A stretch of 64,000 nt of DNA from Actinomycetota bacterium (GTDB lineage: Bacteria; Actinomycetota; Acidimicrobiia; Acidimicrobiales; Iamiaceae): assembly GCA_019639075.1 (NCBI GenBank), contig JAHBSO010000015.1, positions 1 to 64,000 of the forward strand. The letters are read 5' to 3'. Numbering within the stretch: the stretch's first letter is position 1; every line of letters begins with the position of its first letter. The notes beneath the pieces were generated by a model, which saw nothing but the letters and a program-made list of their open reading frames with translations, was not told where the DNA came from and searched no databases. Positions 1-9,600 of the stretch are shown here, in pieces. The position numbers were made by a program, and so were the translations under genes.

Positions 1-28
1 TGAAGCACCCCGGGTCTGGTGACTGCTC
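1..28 (+). repeat. IS left terminal inverted repeat
   Basis: This 28-bp left end reads TGAAGCACCCCGGG at its tip. It pairs with 1313-1340 except for two adjacent positions in the middle. It is the presumed transposase binding and cleavage end. Confidence 0.92.
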
Positions 29-50
29 CTGTCCTTGAGAGGATTGGAGC

Positions 51-380
51 ATGCCGTCAGTACCGAAGGGCCAGAGGCACCCCGTCGAGCTGCGTGAGCG
101 AGCGACGCGGATGGTGTTCGAGCATCAGGACGAGTATCCGTCGCAGTGGAAGGCGATCTGCTCGATCGCCGAGAAGCTTGACGTGAACCGCGAGACCCTG
201 CGTGTGTGGGTCCGCCGGGCCGAGACCGACGCCGGGCAACGGCCGGGGTTGACGACCGATGAGCGCGTCAAGCTGCGCGAGCTCGAGCGTGAGAACAAGG
301 AGCTGCGCCGGGCGAACGAGATCTTGAAGGCGGCGTCGGCTTTCTTCGCGAGGGAGCTCGACCCTCGACTGCCGAAGTAG
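51..380 (+). CDS. IS3-family transposase OrfA
   Basis: OrfA is the DNA-binding subunit of the IS3-type transposase. The 109-residue product has a helix-turn-helix at roughly residues 10-55 (motif [18 protein letters not shown]), followed by a leucine-zipper-like helix ([20 protein letters not shown]). This is the standard IS3 OrfA layout for binding the inverted repeats and for oligomerisation. The start is the ATG 23 bp inside the left inverted repeat. The frame closes at the TAG 378-380, while the orfB frame (-1 relative to orfA) is already open across this region, so an OrfAB fusion by -1 frameshifting is expected. I could not pin down the slippery site. Confidence 0.93.
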   Translation: MPSVPKGQRHPVELRERATRMVFEHQDEYPSQWKAICSIAEKLDVNRETLRVWVRRAETDAGQRPGLTTDERVKLRELERENKELRRANEILKAASAFFARELDPRLPK

Positions 381-433
381 TCGCGTTCATCGACGACCAC
401 CGTGAGAGGTTCGGGGTCGAGCCGATCTGCCGG

Positions 434-1309
434 GTGCTCAGCGAGCACGGCGCCAAGATCGCCCCGAACAGCTACTACGCCCACAAGAAGCGTCCTGCGT
501 CGAAGCGGGCGTTGCGCGACGCAGAGCTGCGTGTCGAGATCCGGCGGGTCTACGACGCGAACATGTTCGTGTACGGGGCCGCCAAGATCTGGGCCCAGCT
601 CAACGCCGAGGGCATCCGCGTCGCTCGTTGCACCGTCGAACGGTTGATGCGCGACATGGGTTTGGTGGGCAACCGCCGTGGCAAGACCTGGACGGTCACC
701 ACCGACTCGAACCACGACTTCGAGCGCCCGGCTGATCTCGTCGAGCGCCAGTTCGCTGCGCCGGCACCGAACCGGCTGTGGGTCGCGGACATCACGTATG
801 TGAAGACCCACTCCGGATGGGTGTACGTCGCGTTCGTGATCGACGTGTACTCCCGCATGGTCGTCGGCTGGCAAGCCTCGAAGTCGCTGCGCTCGGACCT
901 GGCGATCGACGCCCTGGAGATGGCGATCTGGCAGCGCCAACGCCGCGGTGAAGACCTCTCCGAGCTGGTCCACCACAGCGACAGGGGCGTGCAATACCTC
1001 AGCATTCGCTACGCCGACCGGCTCGCCGTGAACGACATCGTCGCGTCGGTCGGCTCCAAGGGCGACAGCTACGACAACAGCCTCGCCGAGTCGTTCAACG
1101 GTCTCTACAAGTGGGAGCTCATCCACCGCCAAGGCCCCTGGAACGGCCTCGAAGACGTCGAGTTCGCCACCATGACCTACATCGACTGGTTCAACCACCG
1201 CCGGCTCCACAGCCGCATCACCGACGGCCCCAGCTACACCACCCCAGCCGCCCACGAAGCCGCCTACTACCGTCAACAAGCCCCGGCCCCCGAGCCGGTC
1301 ACCCCATAA
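434..1309 (+). CDS. IS3-family transposase OrfB (DDE integrase)
   Basis: OrfB is the catalytic rve-type integrase domain. An N-terminal HTH_21-like region precedes the DDE core: first Asp in LWVADITYV, second Asp in HHSDRGVQY, and Glu in NSLAESFNGLYKWEL. The GTG at 434 is only a formal start. The frame is open upstream through the end of orfA and encodes typical OrfB residues there (FIDDHRERFGVEPICRVL), so the natural product is probably an OrfAB fusion of about 420 residues made by -1 frameshifting. Stop at 1309, just before the right inverted repeat. No disabling change is seen. Confidence 0.92.
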   Translation: MLSEHGAKIAPNSYYAHKKRPASKRALRDAELRVEIRRVYDANMFVYGAAKIWAQLNAEGIRVARCTVERLMRDMGLVGNRRGKTWTVTTDSNHDFERPADLVERQFAAPAPNRLWVADITYVKTHSGWVYVAFVIDVYSRMVVGWQASKSLRSDLAIDALEMAIWQRQRRGEDLSELVHHSDRGVQYLSIRYADRLAVNDIVASVGSKGDSYDNSLAESFNGLYKWELIHRQGPWNGLEDVEFATMTYIDWFNHRRLHSRITDGPSYTTPAAHEAAYYRQQAPAPEPVTP

Positions 1310-1312
1310 CCC

Positions 1313-1340
1313 GAGCAGTCACCGAACCCGGGGTGCTTCA
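1313..1340 (-). repeat. IS right terminal inverted repeat
   Basis: This is the right end of the insertion sequence, ending GGGGTGCTTCA. It is the reverse complement of 1-28 with two mismatches. The host gene resumes at 1341 (GATCTGGCC). Confidence 0.92.
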
Positions 1341-2573
1341 GATCTGGCCGGCGATGCGTTGGACGAGAACCTGTGGCAGGGCTGGGGGCTGCACTCGCCG
1401 GGGCAGTGGCTGGCGTGGAAGTCGGGGTTGTCGATCCGGGTCGCCGGTCAGGTCGTCAAGGTGGCCCGTCGCCGGCAGGAGCTGCCGTGTGCGGTGGCGG
1501 CACTGCGATCCGGTGAGCTGTCGCTCGATCAGGTCCGGTTGATCGCGGTGCACGTGCCGGCGCCCTACGACGAGGCGGCAACGGCGTTGGCGAAGGTGAT
1601 GACGGTCGCCCAGCTCGAACGGGTCCTGCCCCGGTACTGCTGGGACACCGACGACGGCGACAACGCGGGTGACGACCGTGCGGGTGATGGCGACCGTGCG
1701 GATGATGCGGGTGACGACTCGGCCGATCCTGATCGGGGTCGGCGGGGCTCGTTCGGCTTCGACGAGGAGGGCCGCGGCCGCCTGTCGGCCACGGTGCCGG
1801 GCGACGACGCGCTGGTGCTCGACGCGGCGCTGAAGGCGGCGCGGGCCGAGCTGCTGGCCCGGCACCGCGTCGAGTGCCCCGACGAGCCGGTCCCGTGGTT
1901 CGCCCACGCCGACGCCCTGGTCGAGCTGGCCCGCAGCTACCTGGCTCGGGGTGCGGCCGAGCATCCGGGGCGGGATCGGTTCCTGGTCCACGCCCACCTC
2001 GACCAGCATCCCGACGGCACCCCGGTCCTGCGCTCGCACCTCGGCCCCGTCCTGCCCGACGTGCTGCGCCGGTTCCTCACCTGTGACTGCGACGTCCGCC
2101 CGGTCTGGGAGGTCCACGGGAAGCCGTTGTCGGTCGGCCGCACCGAGCGGTTGGTGCCCGACCGGGCCCGCCGGATCATCGAGCAGCGCGACGGCGGGTG
2201 CATCGTCCCCGGCTGCGAACGCCGCACCGGCCTCGACGTGCACCACATCGTCCACTGGGAGGACGGCGGCCGCACGGACACATCGAACCTCTGCTGTCTC
2301 TGCCGCAAGCACCACCGACAACACCACCTCGGCCTGCTCGGCATCACCGGCGACGCCGACGCTCCCGACGGCCTCGTGGTCACCGATCGCTGGGACCGCC
2401 CCATGACGCCGGGCCCGACGCTCGCTCCCGTCGATGAGGACGAACCACCGGAGCGGACCGCTGCGGCGCGTCGGGTCCCGGTCGTTCCGTACAGGCCGGC
2501 CACCGGCGAACGGTGCAATCCCCGCGACATCTGGCTCCAACCGCGGGACACCCGGGCCGGGCCGGCGGCCTGA
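1341..2573 (+). pseudogene. DUF222-HNH endonuclease, 5' end removed by IS insertion
   Basis: This is the C-terminal part of a DUF222 (13E12-repeat type) protein with an HNH nuclease domain, an actinobacterial family often present in many copies. The frame reads open from the IS junction (DLAGDALDENLWQGW...). The helical DUF222 region spans the first two thirds and includes a low-complexity Asp/Gly/Ala insert. The HNH domain follows near the C terminus, with CIVPGC, the DVHHIVHWEDGG core, and CCLCRKHHRQHH. The usual N-terminal ~60-100 residues are missing and presumably lie left of the IS, outside the window. A TTG at 1359 could in principle restart translation, but nothing suggests it is used. 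Confidence 0.85.
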
Positions 2574-2582
2574 GGTCGGCCC

Positions 2583-2588
2583 TAGCGT
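2583..2588 (+). promoter_or_regulatory. Putative leaderless -10 (TAGCGT) for SDR gene
   Basis: TAGCGT lies 8 nt before the ATG at 2597. No Shine-Dalgarno sequence is present, so transcription probably begins at or very near the A of the start codon. Confidence 0.5.
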
Positions 2589-2596
2589 GGCGCCCC

Positions 2597-3511
2597 ATGG
2601 ACCACGCCTGGACCGCAGAAGACATCCCCGAGCAGGGCGGCCGGGTCGCCGTCGTCACCGGGGCCAACACCGGCCTCGGGCTCGAGACGGCGCGCGAACT
2701 CGCGCGCCACGGTGCGACCGTCGTGCTCGCGGTGCGCAACCTCGACAAGGGCCGGACCGCGATCGCCGACATCGAGGGCTCGGTACCGGGCGCGCAGGTC
2801 GAGCTGGTGCAGCTCGACCTGGCGTCGTTGGCGTCGGTCCGGGAGGCGGCGGCCGAGCTGCTCGAGCGCCACGATCGGCTCGACCTGCTGGTCAACAACG
2901 CCGGCGTCATGGTCACCCCGCGCCAGGCCACCGCCGACGGCTTCGAGCTGCAGATCGGCACCAACCACCTCGGCCACTTCGCGTGGACCGGTCTGCTCCT
3001 CGACCGTCTGCTGGGTCGGGTGGGTTCCCGGGTCGTCACCGTGTCGAGTGCTGCGCACCGCCTGCCGGCGCGCCTCGGCTTCGACGACCTCACCGTCGGC
3101 GGCCGCTACGACCGGGCCTCGGCCTACGGCCGGTCGAAGCTGGCCAACCTGCTGTTCACGTATGCGCTCGAACGCAGGCTCGATGCCGCCGGCCGCGAGA
3201 CGATCGCCCTGGCCGCGCACCCGGGCAGCTCCGAGACCGAACTGGTCCGCTACATCCCGGGGGCGTCGTCGGTGTTCAGGCCGGTGGTCCGCCTCGTCAC
3301 CCAGAGCGCGGCCATGGGTGCGCTGCCGACCCTGCGGGCGGCCACCGATCCCGGCGCGACGGGCGGCCAGTACTACGGGCCCGACGGCTTCCAGGAGCTG
3401 CACGGCCATCCGGTGACCGTGCCGTCCAGCCGGAGATCTCGCGACCGCTCCCTCCAGGAGCAGCTCTGGGCGCGGTCGGAGGAGCTGACCGGCGTCACCT
3501 ACCCCGTCTGA
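2597..3511 (+). CDS. SDR-family NAD(P)-dependent oxidoreductase (retinol-dehydrogenase-like)
   Basis: This is a short-chain dehydrogenase of about 304 residues. The Rossmann dinucleotide motif TGANTGLGLETA is near residue 20, LVNNAGVM follows, and the catalytic YGRSK sits after a Ser in VTVSSAAHR. The longer C-terminal half and the pattern resemble the retinol-dehydrogenase/protochlorophyllide-reductase-like branch, so the substrate may be lipophilic, but it cannot be named. The ATG at 2597 is preferred over in-frame upstream codons because a TAGCGT -10-like hexamer sits 8 nt before it and the upstream residues look untranslated. The 3' end overlaps the convergent CoA-transferase gene by 13 bp. 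Confidence 0.88.
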   Translation: MDHAWTAEDIPEQGGRVAVVTGANTGLGLETARELARHGATVVLAVRNLDKGRTAIADIEGSVPGAQVELVQLDLASLASVREAAAELLERHDRLDLLVNNAGVMVTPRQATADGFELQIGTNHLGHFAWTGLLLDRLLGRVGSRVVTVSSAAHRLPARLGFDDLTVGGRYDRASAYGRSKLANLLFTYALERRLDAAGRETIALAAHPGSSETELVRYIPGASSVFRPVVRLVTQSAAMGALPTLRAATDPGATGGQYYGPDGFQELHGHPVTVPSSRRSRDRSLQEQLWARSEELTGVTYPV

Positions 3512-4875
3512 TCGGGACGGGGGAGCCACCCCGGTGGTGACGAGCCGAGCGGCGCCGGCGGACGGGACCAACCGACGTCGAGACCGTCGATCGAGAACGG
3601 AGGGGCCAGGCGGGTCAGGGAGCCCCAGTCGGTGTCCATGGTGATCGTGGCGGTCGGGTCGACACCGGCGGCCTCGGCCGGGTCGAGGTCGGTGCCCGCG
3701 CCCGACAGCCAGCGGGCGGTGGCGCACAACGAGGCCCGCACGACGTAGGAGCCGCCGTCGGACCGGCGTCGGGCCAGGGCGTCGAGCACGCCCGCCGCGG
3801 CCAGGTAGCCGGTGGTGTAGTCGGTGGCGGCGGCCGGCAGGAGCTGCGGGGAACCCTCACCCTCGGCGGCCGCGATGCCGGCGGCCGACTGTGCCAGCTG
3901 CTCCCAGCCCGGACGTCCGGCCCACGGCCCGGAGTGGCCGTAGCAGTCGACCAGCACCACGACGAGTCCGGGACGGAGGGCGAGGAGGTCGCCGGGGCCG
4001 AACCCGTGGCGGTCGAGCGCGCCGGGCCGGTAGCCGCACACGACCACGTCGGCGGCCTCCACGAGTCGGCGGGTCGTCGCTGCGTCGTCCGGGTCGGTCA
4101 GGTCGAGCGAGGTGTTGCGCTTCCCGGCGCCGGTGTCGATCACGAACGGCTCGACGCTGGGGAGGCGCGAGGCGCCCACCCGCAGCACGTCGGCCCCGAA
4201 GAGGGCGAGCGTGCGTCCGCAGGTGGGACCGGCCAGCACCCGGGTCAGGTCGAGGACCCGCACGCGGTCGAGCGGAATCGTTCCGGCGGGGCCCTCGGCC
4301 TCGTCGACCCGTTCGACGGCGACCGCGGGCTCGTCGGTGACGGCCCGGCCCTGGGCGTGGGCACCCCACTCGGCCGCCGTGCGGACCATGGCCGCGCACA
4401 GCCCCCGTTCGGCGATGGCGTCCTCCAGCGCCGCGGCCTCCCAGCGGCCAACGGCGGCACCGACGCGCGCCGCGTCGTCCCGGTCCGACGGCGACAGGCC
4501 GAGCACGTCGAGGATCCCGTCGCCCAGGTGCTCGAACCCGCCGTGCAGGTGGATCCAGCGGCCGTCGCCCGCCCGGTGGAGCGCGGTGGTCGCGTCGCGG
4601 ACCCGCAGGGTCGGTCCCGGCGGGTCGAGCCCTTGGCGGAGGAAGCCCTGCAGCGACGCGGCCGCGGCGGCGACGTCGACCCGCACGGTCGCACCGTCGA
4701 GCCCGGCCAGCGCGGCGGCCCGGGCCCCGACGAGACCGAGCGCGGCGGCCGCCATCTCGCCGACGTGGTGCCGCGCCGGCAGCACCGGGTCGATCCCCGT
4801 CACCTCCACGCGCGCGCCCTCCGGCGCCGGGAGCCCGCCGCGAGCCCACCACCCGGCCAGTCCGTCCGGGGTCAC
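3499..4875 (-). CDS. CaiB/BaiF-family (class III) CoA-transferase, permuted layout
   Basis: This 458-residue protein is related to family III CoA-transferases, which move CoA between carboxylic acids. The signature that normally opens the family (LDLTRVLAGPTCGRTLALFGADVLRV-like) sits at about residues 207-233 instead of the N terminus. It is preceded by a domain resembling the usual C-terminal half and followed by the DYTTG segment that carries the likely catalytic Asp. This swapped order recurs in actinobacterial acyl-CoA transferases as I know them. The GTG start forms a 4-bp GTGA overlap with the stop of the serine hydrolase upstream, so the two are translationally coupled. The substrate is unknown. 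Confidence 0.82.
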   Translation of the reverse strand: MTPDGLAGWWARGGLPAPEGARVEVTGIDPVLPARHHVGEMAAAALGLVGARAAALAGLDGATVRVDVAAAAASLQGFLRQGLDPPGPTLRVRDATTALHRAGDGRWIHLHGGFEHLGDGILDVLGLSPSDRDDAARVGAAVGRWEAAALEDAIAERGLCAAMVRTAAEWGAHAQGRAVTDEPAVAVERVDEAEGPAGTIPLDRVRVLDLTRVLAGPTCGRTLALFGADVLRVGASRLPSVEPFVIDTGAGKRNTSLDLTDPDDAATTRRLVEAADVVVCGYRPGALDRHGFGPGDLLALRPGLVVVLVDCYGHSGPWAGRPGWEQLAQSAAGIAAAEGEGSPQLLPAAATDYTTGYLAAAGVLDALARRRSDGGSYVVRASLCATARWLSGAGTDLDPAEAAGVDPTATITMDTDWGSLTRLAPPFSIDGLDVGWSRPPAPLGSSPPGWLPRPDQTG

Positions 4876-5870
4876 CCGATGCCCATCGGGACCAGGACGT
4901 CGCGCCAGAGGTCGTCCGCCAGCGTGCTCCCGGTCATCCCGCCGAGCCCACCCGTGGTGGAGCCGAGGCGGACGACCACCACCCCCAGGCTCGGCGTGAC
5001 GTGGCAGAGCTGCCCGAGCGCTCCGAGCATGGCCACCGTGTCGGCGGGGGCGTGGGGGAGGAGCACGCGATCGATCGGTTCGTCGACCATCGGCATGCGG
5101 ATCGGCGTCCGACCGTTGAGCCACCACAGGAGCCCGTAGGCCGGGTTCAGCTCCTGCGAGGGTCGCAGCAGTTCGGCCAGCCGTTCGCCGGAGACGATCC
5201 CCGCGCCGCCGGCGAGGACCAGTCCACCGATCGCCGCGAGATCGCGTCCGGTCGTCGAGAGCGCCTCGAAGGGTCGGCCGTCGAGGTAGCTCATGCCCGG
5301 CCGATCCACCCACACGGTGTCGGTGAGCCCGAGCGGTCGCCCGAGCCACGTGTCGGTGACCTCCTGGAGGTCGAGACCCGCGGCTGCGGTGACCACCCGC
5401 TTCACCAGGTGCCAGGTCGGCCCGAGTCCGTAGCGCCAGACCTCGCCCGGCGCGGCGACGGGCTCCAGCAGGTCGTCGAGCCCCGAGGTCATCGACATGA
5501 GGTGGCGCACCGTGACGGCACGCTCGTGCTCGACCGGTGCCCGTGACCATCCGGGGCCCAGGTGGGTCGTGACGGGGTCGTCGAAGTCGAGCAGCCCCCG
5601 ATCGGCGGCCACCGCGGCCAACAGGGCGGCGACGCTCTTCTGGGCCGACGCCACGTCGTGGCGCATCCGGCCGTCGTCCAGCACCTGGAACGGCAGGCAG
5701 AGGCTCGGGAGCTCGCCTGTCGCCTCCAGGTGCGTGGTGCCGTCGATGGCGTAGGCGCCGTCGCCGGCCTCCGGACGGTCCAGCTCGAGGACGGTCGCAC
5801 CCGCCACGCGCACGAGCAACGTGGTGGTCCGGGTTCGAGCCATCCAGTCGGCTGCCTCCTCGGGGCCCAT
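4872..5870 (-). CDS. Serine hydrolase, beta-lactamase/CubicO-type family
   Basis: This 332-residue protein has the class C beta-lactamase / CubicO fold. The SxxK motif is SAQK, in VASAQKSVAALLAAV at about residue 80. LMSMTSGLDDL follows, with PAYGLLWWLNG and a C-terminal GALGQLCHVTPSLGVVVVRLG strand where the third catalytic motif normally falls. There is no signal peptide, so it is probably a cytosolic esterase or amidase rather than a secreted antibiotic-resistance enzyme. It is the first gene of a two-gene unit with the CoA-transferase. Its start lies 7 nt after a TGCCAACCT element and has no Shine-Dalgarno sequence. Confidence 0.85.
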   Translation of the reverse strand: MGPEEAADWMARTRTTTLLVRVAGATVLELDRPEAGDGAYAIDGTTHLEATGELPSLCLPFQVLDDGRMRHDVASAQKSVAALLAAVAADRGLLDFDDPVTTHLGPGWSRAPVEHERAVTVRHLMSMTSGLDDLLEPVAAPGEVWRYGLGPTWHLVKRVVTAAAGLDLQEVTDTWLGRPLGLTDTVWVDRPGMSYLDGRPFEALSTTGRDLAAIGGLVLAGGAGIVSGERLAELLRPSQELNPAYGLLWWLNGRTPIRMPMVDEPIDRVLLPHAPADTVAMLGALGQLCHVTPSLGVVVVRLGSTTGGLGGMTGSTLADDLWRDVLVPMGIG

Positions 5871-5877
5871 GGCCCCG

Positions 5878-5886
5878 AGGTTGGCA
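5878..5886 (-). promoter_or_regulatory. Putative leaderless promoter element TGCCAACCT
   Basis: TGCCAACCT ends 7 nt before the ATG at 5870. Near-identical elements precede trpD (50846-50854) and the pyrophosphatase gene (63957-63965) at 6-7 nt. Confidence 0.42.
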
Positions 5887-5893
5887 GATCCGA

Positions 5894-6520
5894 TCAGGGC
5901 GCGTCGGCGTAGCGCAGGTAGGGCTTGAACTCCTCGACGTTCTCGAACGTGTCCTTGGCGTCCTCGGTCGAGACCGAGAGGGCGACGATCACCCGGTCGC
6001 CGGGGCGCCAGTCGGCCGGCGTCGCGATGGGCGCGGCGTCGGTCGCCTGGAGGGCGTCGATCACCCTGACGATCTCGTCGAAGTTGCGCCCGACGGACTT
6101 CGGGTAGGTGAGCATGAGGCGCACCTTGTCGGCCGGGTCGACGATGAACACCGAGCGGACGGTCGAGGTGTCGCCCTCGCCCGGGTGGATCATGTCGTAG
6201 AGCTCGGCGATCCGGTGGTCGGGGTCGGCCACGATCGGGAAGTTGAGGGCGGTGCCGGTGACCTCACCGATGTCGGGGGCCCACCTCTGGTGGTCCTCGA
6301 TGGGGTCGATCGAGAGCGCCATGGCCTTGGTGTTGCGCTTGGCGAACTCGTCGTGGAGGGAGGCGGTCCGGCCGAGCTCGGTGGTGCACACCGGGGTGAA
6401 GTCGGCCGGGTGGCTGAAGAACACGGCCCAGGAGCCCTTCTTCCAGTCGTGGAAGGACATCTCGCCGTCGGTGGTCATGGCGGTGAAGTCGGGTGCTTCG
6501 TCTCCGAGGTGCAGGGACAT
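5894..6520 (-). CDS. 1-Cys peroxiredoxin (Prx6/AhpC-TSA type)
   Basis: This 208-residue thiol peroxidase reduces hydrogen peroxide and organic peroxides. The peroxidatic Cys is C45, in the motif HPADFTPVCTTEL. No other cysteine occurs, which fits the 1-Cys Prx6 subfamily. The C-terminal extension (PADWRPGDRVIVALSVS) is also Prx6-like. The ATG at 6520 is chosen because GAGGAG lies just before it and because the protein then starts MSLHLGDEAPDF, as in the family. The gene has a leader of about 60 nt with a -10-like TATCGT overlapped by an ATACCC-N4-GGGTAT palindrome, so it looks individually regulated. Confidence 0.95.
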   Translation of the reverse strand: MSLHLGDEAPDFTAMTTDGEMSFHDWKKGSWAVFFSHPADFTPVCTTELGRTASLHDEFAKRNTKAMALSIDPIEDHQRWAPDIGEVTGTALNFPIVADPDHRIAELYDMIHPGEGDTSTVRSVFIVDPADKVRLMLTYPKSVGRNFDEIVRVIDALQATDAAPIATPADWRPGDRVIVALSVSTEDAKDTFENVEEFKPYLRYADAP

Positions 6521-6581
6521 GGTGGGCTCCTCTGTTCGAGCGGCTGGTGGACGAGGTGTTGCCTCGCAGGGTGCAACCACG

Positions 6582-6597
6582 ATACCCCAGCGGGTAT
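6582..6597. promoter_or_regulatory. CsoR/CstR-like operator upstream of peroxiredoxin
   Basis: This is the perfect inverted repeat ATACCC-CAGC-GGGTAT. The shape (ATACCCnnnnGGGTAT) matches type-1 operators of the CsoR/RcnR/CstR copper- or persulfide-sensing repressors. It overlaps a -10-like TATCGT (minus strand, 6584-6579). No csoR-like gene lies in the window. Confidence 0.5.
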
Positions 6598-6600
6598 TCC

Positions 6601-9600
6601 TCAGCGGCAGAGGCGGGGTGTGCCCGAGGTCGCGGCGGCGGACCACTCATCGGCGGTCAGCGGTCGCCCGGCGAGCTCGCAGGCCCGCGCGGCCAGGTCG
6701 CCGTCGACCTTCAGGTGCGCACCCGACCCGATGATCAGCTCGTCGTCGACCACACCGACGATCTCCGGCCCCCGGTCGTTGAGGGGGTCCGAGGACATGA
6801 GCACGGCGCTCGTGCCGTCGAAGCGGTGGAACTCGAGGTCCCGCTCGAACTCGACGGCGATGCCGTCTCCGACGAACCACGCCGAGCCGGCCTCGTCGCC
6901 GGGCAGCTCGGCGACGGTCGTGCCGTCACCGGCGCGGAGCACGCGGACGTCGTTCGAGGACCGGACCGCGATCAGCCCGCCGTCGGGCGAAGCCGCCACC
7001 ACCGACTCGTCGGCATCGACGTCGAGGTCGAGGGGATCGAGGTCGGCGTCGAAGAGCTGCGCGCCACCGCTGGACCCGGTGATCGCGAGGACCGACCCAT
7101 CGACGAGCGCGAGCGACGCGTCCGTCGGGACCTGGACGTCGGGAACGGGGGAGCCGTCGTCGGGTGCGTCCAGCGGAACGGACACGAGTCGTCCGTCGTC
7201 GATCGCGACGAGTCGCTCGTGACGGCGATCGACGACCATCGAGTCGAACACGGCGGTCGCGACCGGGTCGCCGGAATCCAGGTCGAACCAGTACGCGGTG
7301 TGCGCGGACGCGGTCGGGCCGATCCCCAGCACGACGATGAGGTGTTCGGGGGTGACGACGAGCTCCTGCGTGTTCGCCAGTCCGTCGCGTAGGGCCTGGG
7401 GGAACGAGGTGCTCGCGGCAAGGTCCCGCACGGTGCGGTCCGACGTGTCGACCACGAGCAGCTGGACCGGGCTGACGATGCCGATGTGGTCCAGCCCGGG
7501 ATCGGCGTACCCGACCGTTGCGGCCGGTTCGAGGTCGGCGGCGACGAACCGGATCTCCCGTTCGTCGCCGCACGACGGTCGCCACCCGCCGCCGTCGCCG
7601 TCGGGGACGAGCGGGATCCGTCCGGTGAGCTCGAGGAGATCGGTGCACGGGAGGCCGTCGAGCAGCGGCGTCGCGAAGTGGGCGACGCCCGCCGGTGTGA
7701 GGCGGACGAAGGCGGTGCCGGACGCATCCAGCGCCGTGGTTCGCGGCTCGGGTGCCGTCGACCATCCGAACGTCGTCCGCCCGAGCGGGTCGAGGCGCAC
7801 GATGTCGGAGCCGAACGCCGGACCGACCATCCAGATCCCCACGAGGAGCCGCCGACCGTCCGCGCTGCTGGTGACGGTCGCGTCGTCGGCGATGAGCGCG
7901 TTCCCGAACTCGGCGCCCTCGAAGAAGGACCGGTACGTCGTGGGATCGAGACGCCAGGTGACCTCGGTCGACGCGAGGTCCACGAGCTCCAGCGACGGGA
8001 GGACCTCCTCGGTCTGCCGGGGCTCCTCCCCGGGCACCCGGCCGGGAATGGTGGTGACCCCGCCGGCGGTCACCCGGTAGAGGTGTGCTCCGTCCGGCGT
8101 CAGGCTGGCGCACCGATCGTCGAACGCCGGGACCTCCGCCACCGTCTCGCCGTCGGTGCCCTCGACCCGCCACACCTCTCCCGACTCGGTGAGCACCTTG
8201 GTGACGAACCGCCCGGCGTCGGGGGCGACCGAGAGGCGGCACCCGCCCTGCCCCGGGTCGCTCGGCTCGGAGACGATCGTCGCCGGCGAGGTGGACGTGT
8301 CGAGGACGACGAGGTGGGACTCGTCGCCGTTCGCGACGACGGTGAGGAGGCGCGCCGCAGCGAGCCAGGCGATCTCGCGGACGGGACCGTCGAGCAGGGT
8401 GTGCTCGGGCGCGTCCGACGGCGTGGACAAGGAGTAGGTCGTCACCGATCGGCCATCACCGTCGACCCCCACGACCGCGATCGTGCTCTCGATCTCGTCG
8501 ATGGACACGAGCGACGCCACGTCCGGCGGCTCGTCTGACGGACCCACCGGGGCGGGGATCAGCGCCGGCACGGCGGTGGCTGGTGCATCCGGGTTCGAGA
8601 ACGACGTGCGCACCCCCGGTTCCAGGTCGATCGTCCGGACCGTCGTGCCGTCGTTCGCCGACCGCACGACGAGGCCCGCCGCGTCGGCGGTCACGACGTA
8701 CTCGCCGCCTCGGCTGACGAGGAGCGGCCGCTCACCTTCGAGCGGCACGACGCGATCCAGGAGGGGATCGAGGTTCACGGCTTCCATCAGCGCTGATCGG
8801 GTCTGGGGCGAGTCGACCAGCGCAGCAGCCTCGGCGGCGTAGAGGGCGGCGAGATCCGGGCGGGACGCGGCCGACAGCCGGGCCTGGACCAGCAACGACT
8901 GCGCGGTGGCCCGTTCGGTCTGACGCCTCGCGGTCGTCGTCTGGCGCCAGGCCACGACGGCCAGCGCCGATGCCGCGAGCGCCAGCACCGCGAGGGCGGC
9001 GATGGTCAGCCTCGTACGTGTGCGGACCCGGCGTCGCTCGACGACGAAGTCGCCCTCCAACTGGTCCTTCGTGATGCCGTGCACCGGTGCCGCGAGCTCC
9101 GCGACCGCATCGCGGAACCGGGCGTGGTGCAGGTCGAGGTCGGTCTCCGAACGGGCCCACCGGAGGTCGACGTGGCGGGGTTCGTCCTCGAACGCGTCGA
9201 GGAGCCGATCGGGTACGGCGTCGCCGATCGCCCGCCCGGACGCCGGGTCCCATCCCCAGTCGCCGTCGGTGAGCGCCACCATGAGCCGGGTGGCGGGGTT
9301 GGCGGCGAGCCAGTGGTCGAGCTCTCGGGCCACCCAGGGGGAGCGGGCCGCGTCGGGCGATGCGAGCAGCAGGAACCAGCCGGCGCCGTCGAGGGCGGTC
9401 TCGATCGCGCCCCAGAGGCTGGCGTCGGCCGACAGGCCGGTCCGGTCGCGAAACACCCGGAGGGCCTGCGATCGGGGCCATCGCGCGCCGAGGCGTTCCA
9501 GCCCTCGCTGGAGCGCCGGGGCCAGCCGATCGTCGGCCGCGTGGCTGTAGGAGATGAACACGTCGTGGCCCGAGCCCGACGGCCCCTGACGCTCCGGCCG

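Larger units (their letters stand above)
1..1340 (+). mobile_element. Complete IS3-family insertion sequence
   Basis: The element is bounded by imperfect terminal inverted repeats (1-28 and 1313-1340, 26 of 28 positions matching) that begin TG and end CA, as is usual for IS3 elements. It holds two overlapping-frame genes, orfA (51-380) and orfB (frame -1). Its left tip is the first base of the window, so the target duplication cannot be checked. At the right it abuts, in frame, the body of a DUF222-HNH gene, which it has evidently cut. Both genes look intact, so the copy may still be active. Confidence 0.93.
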
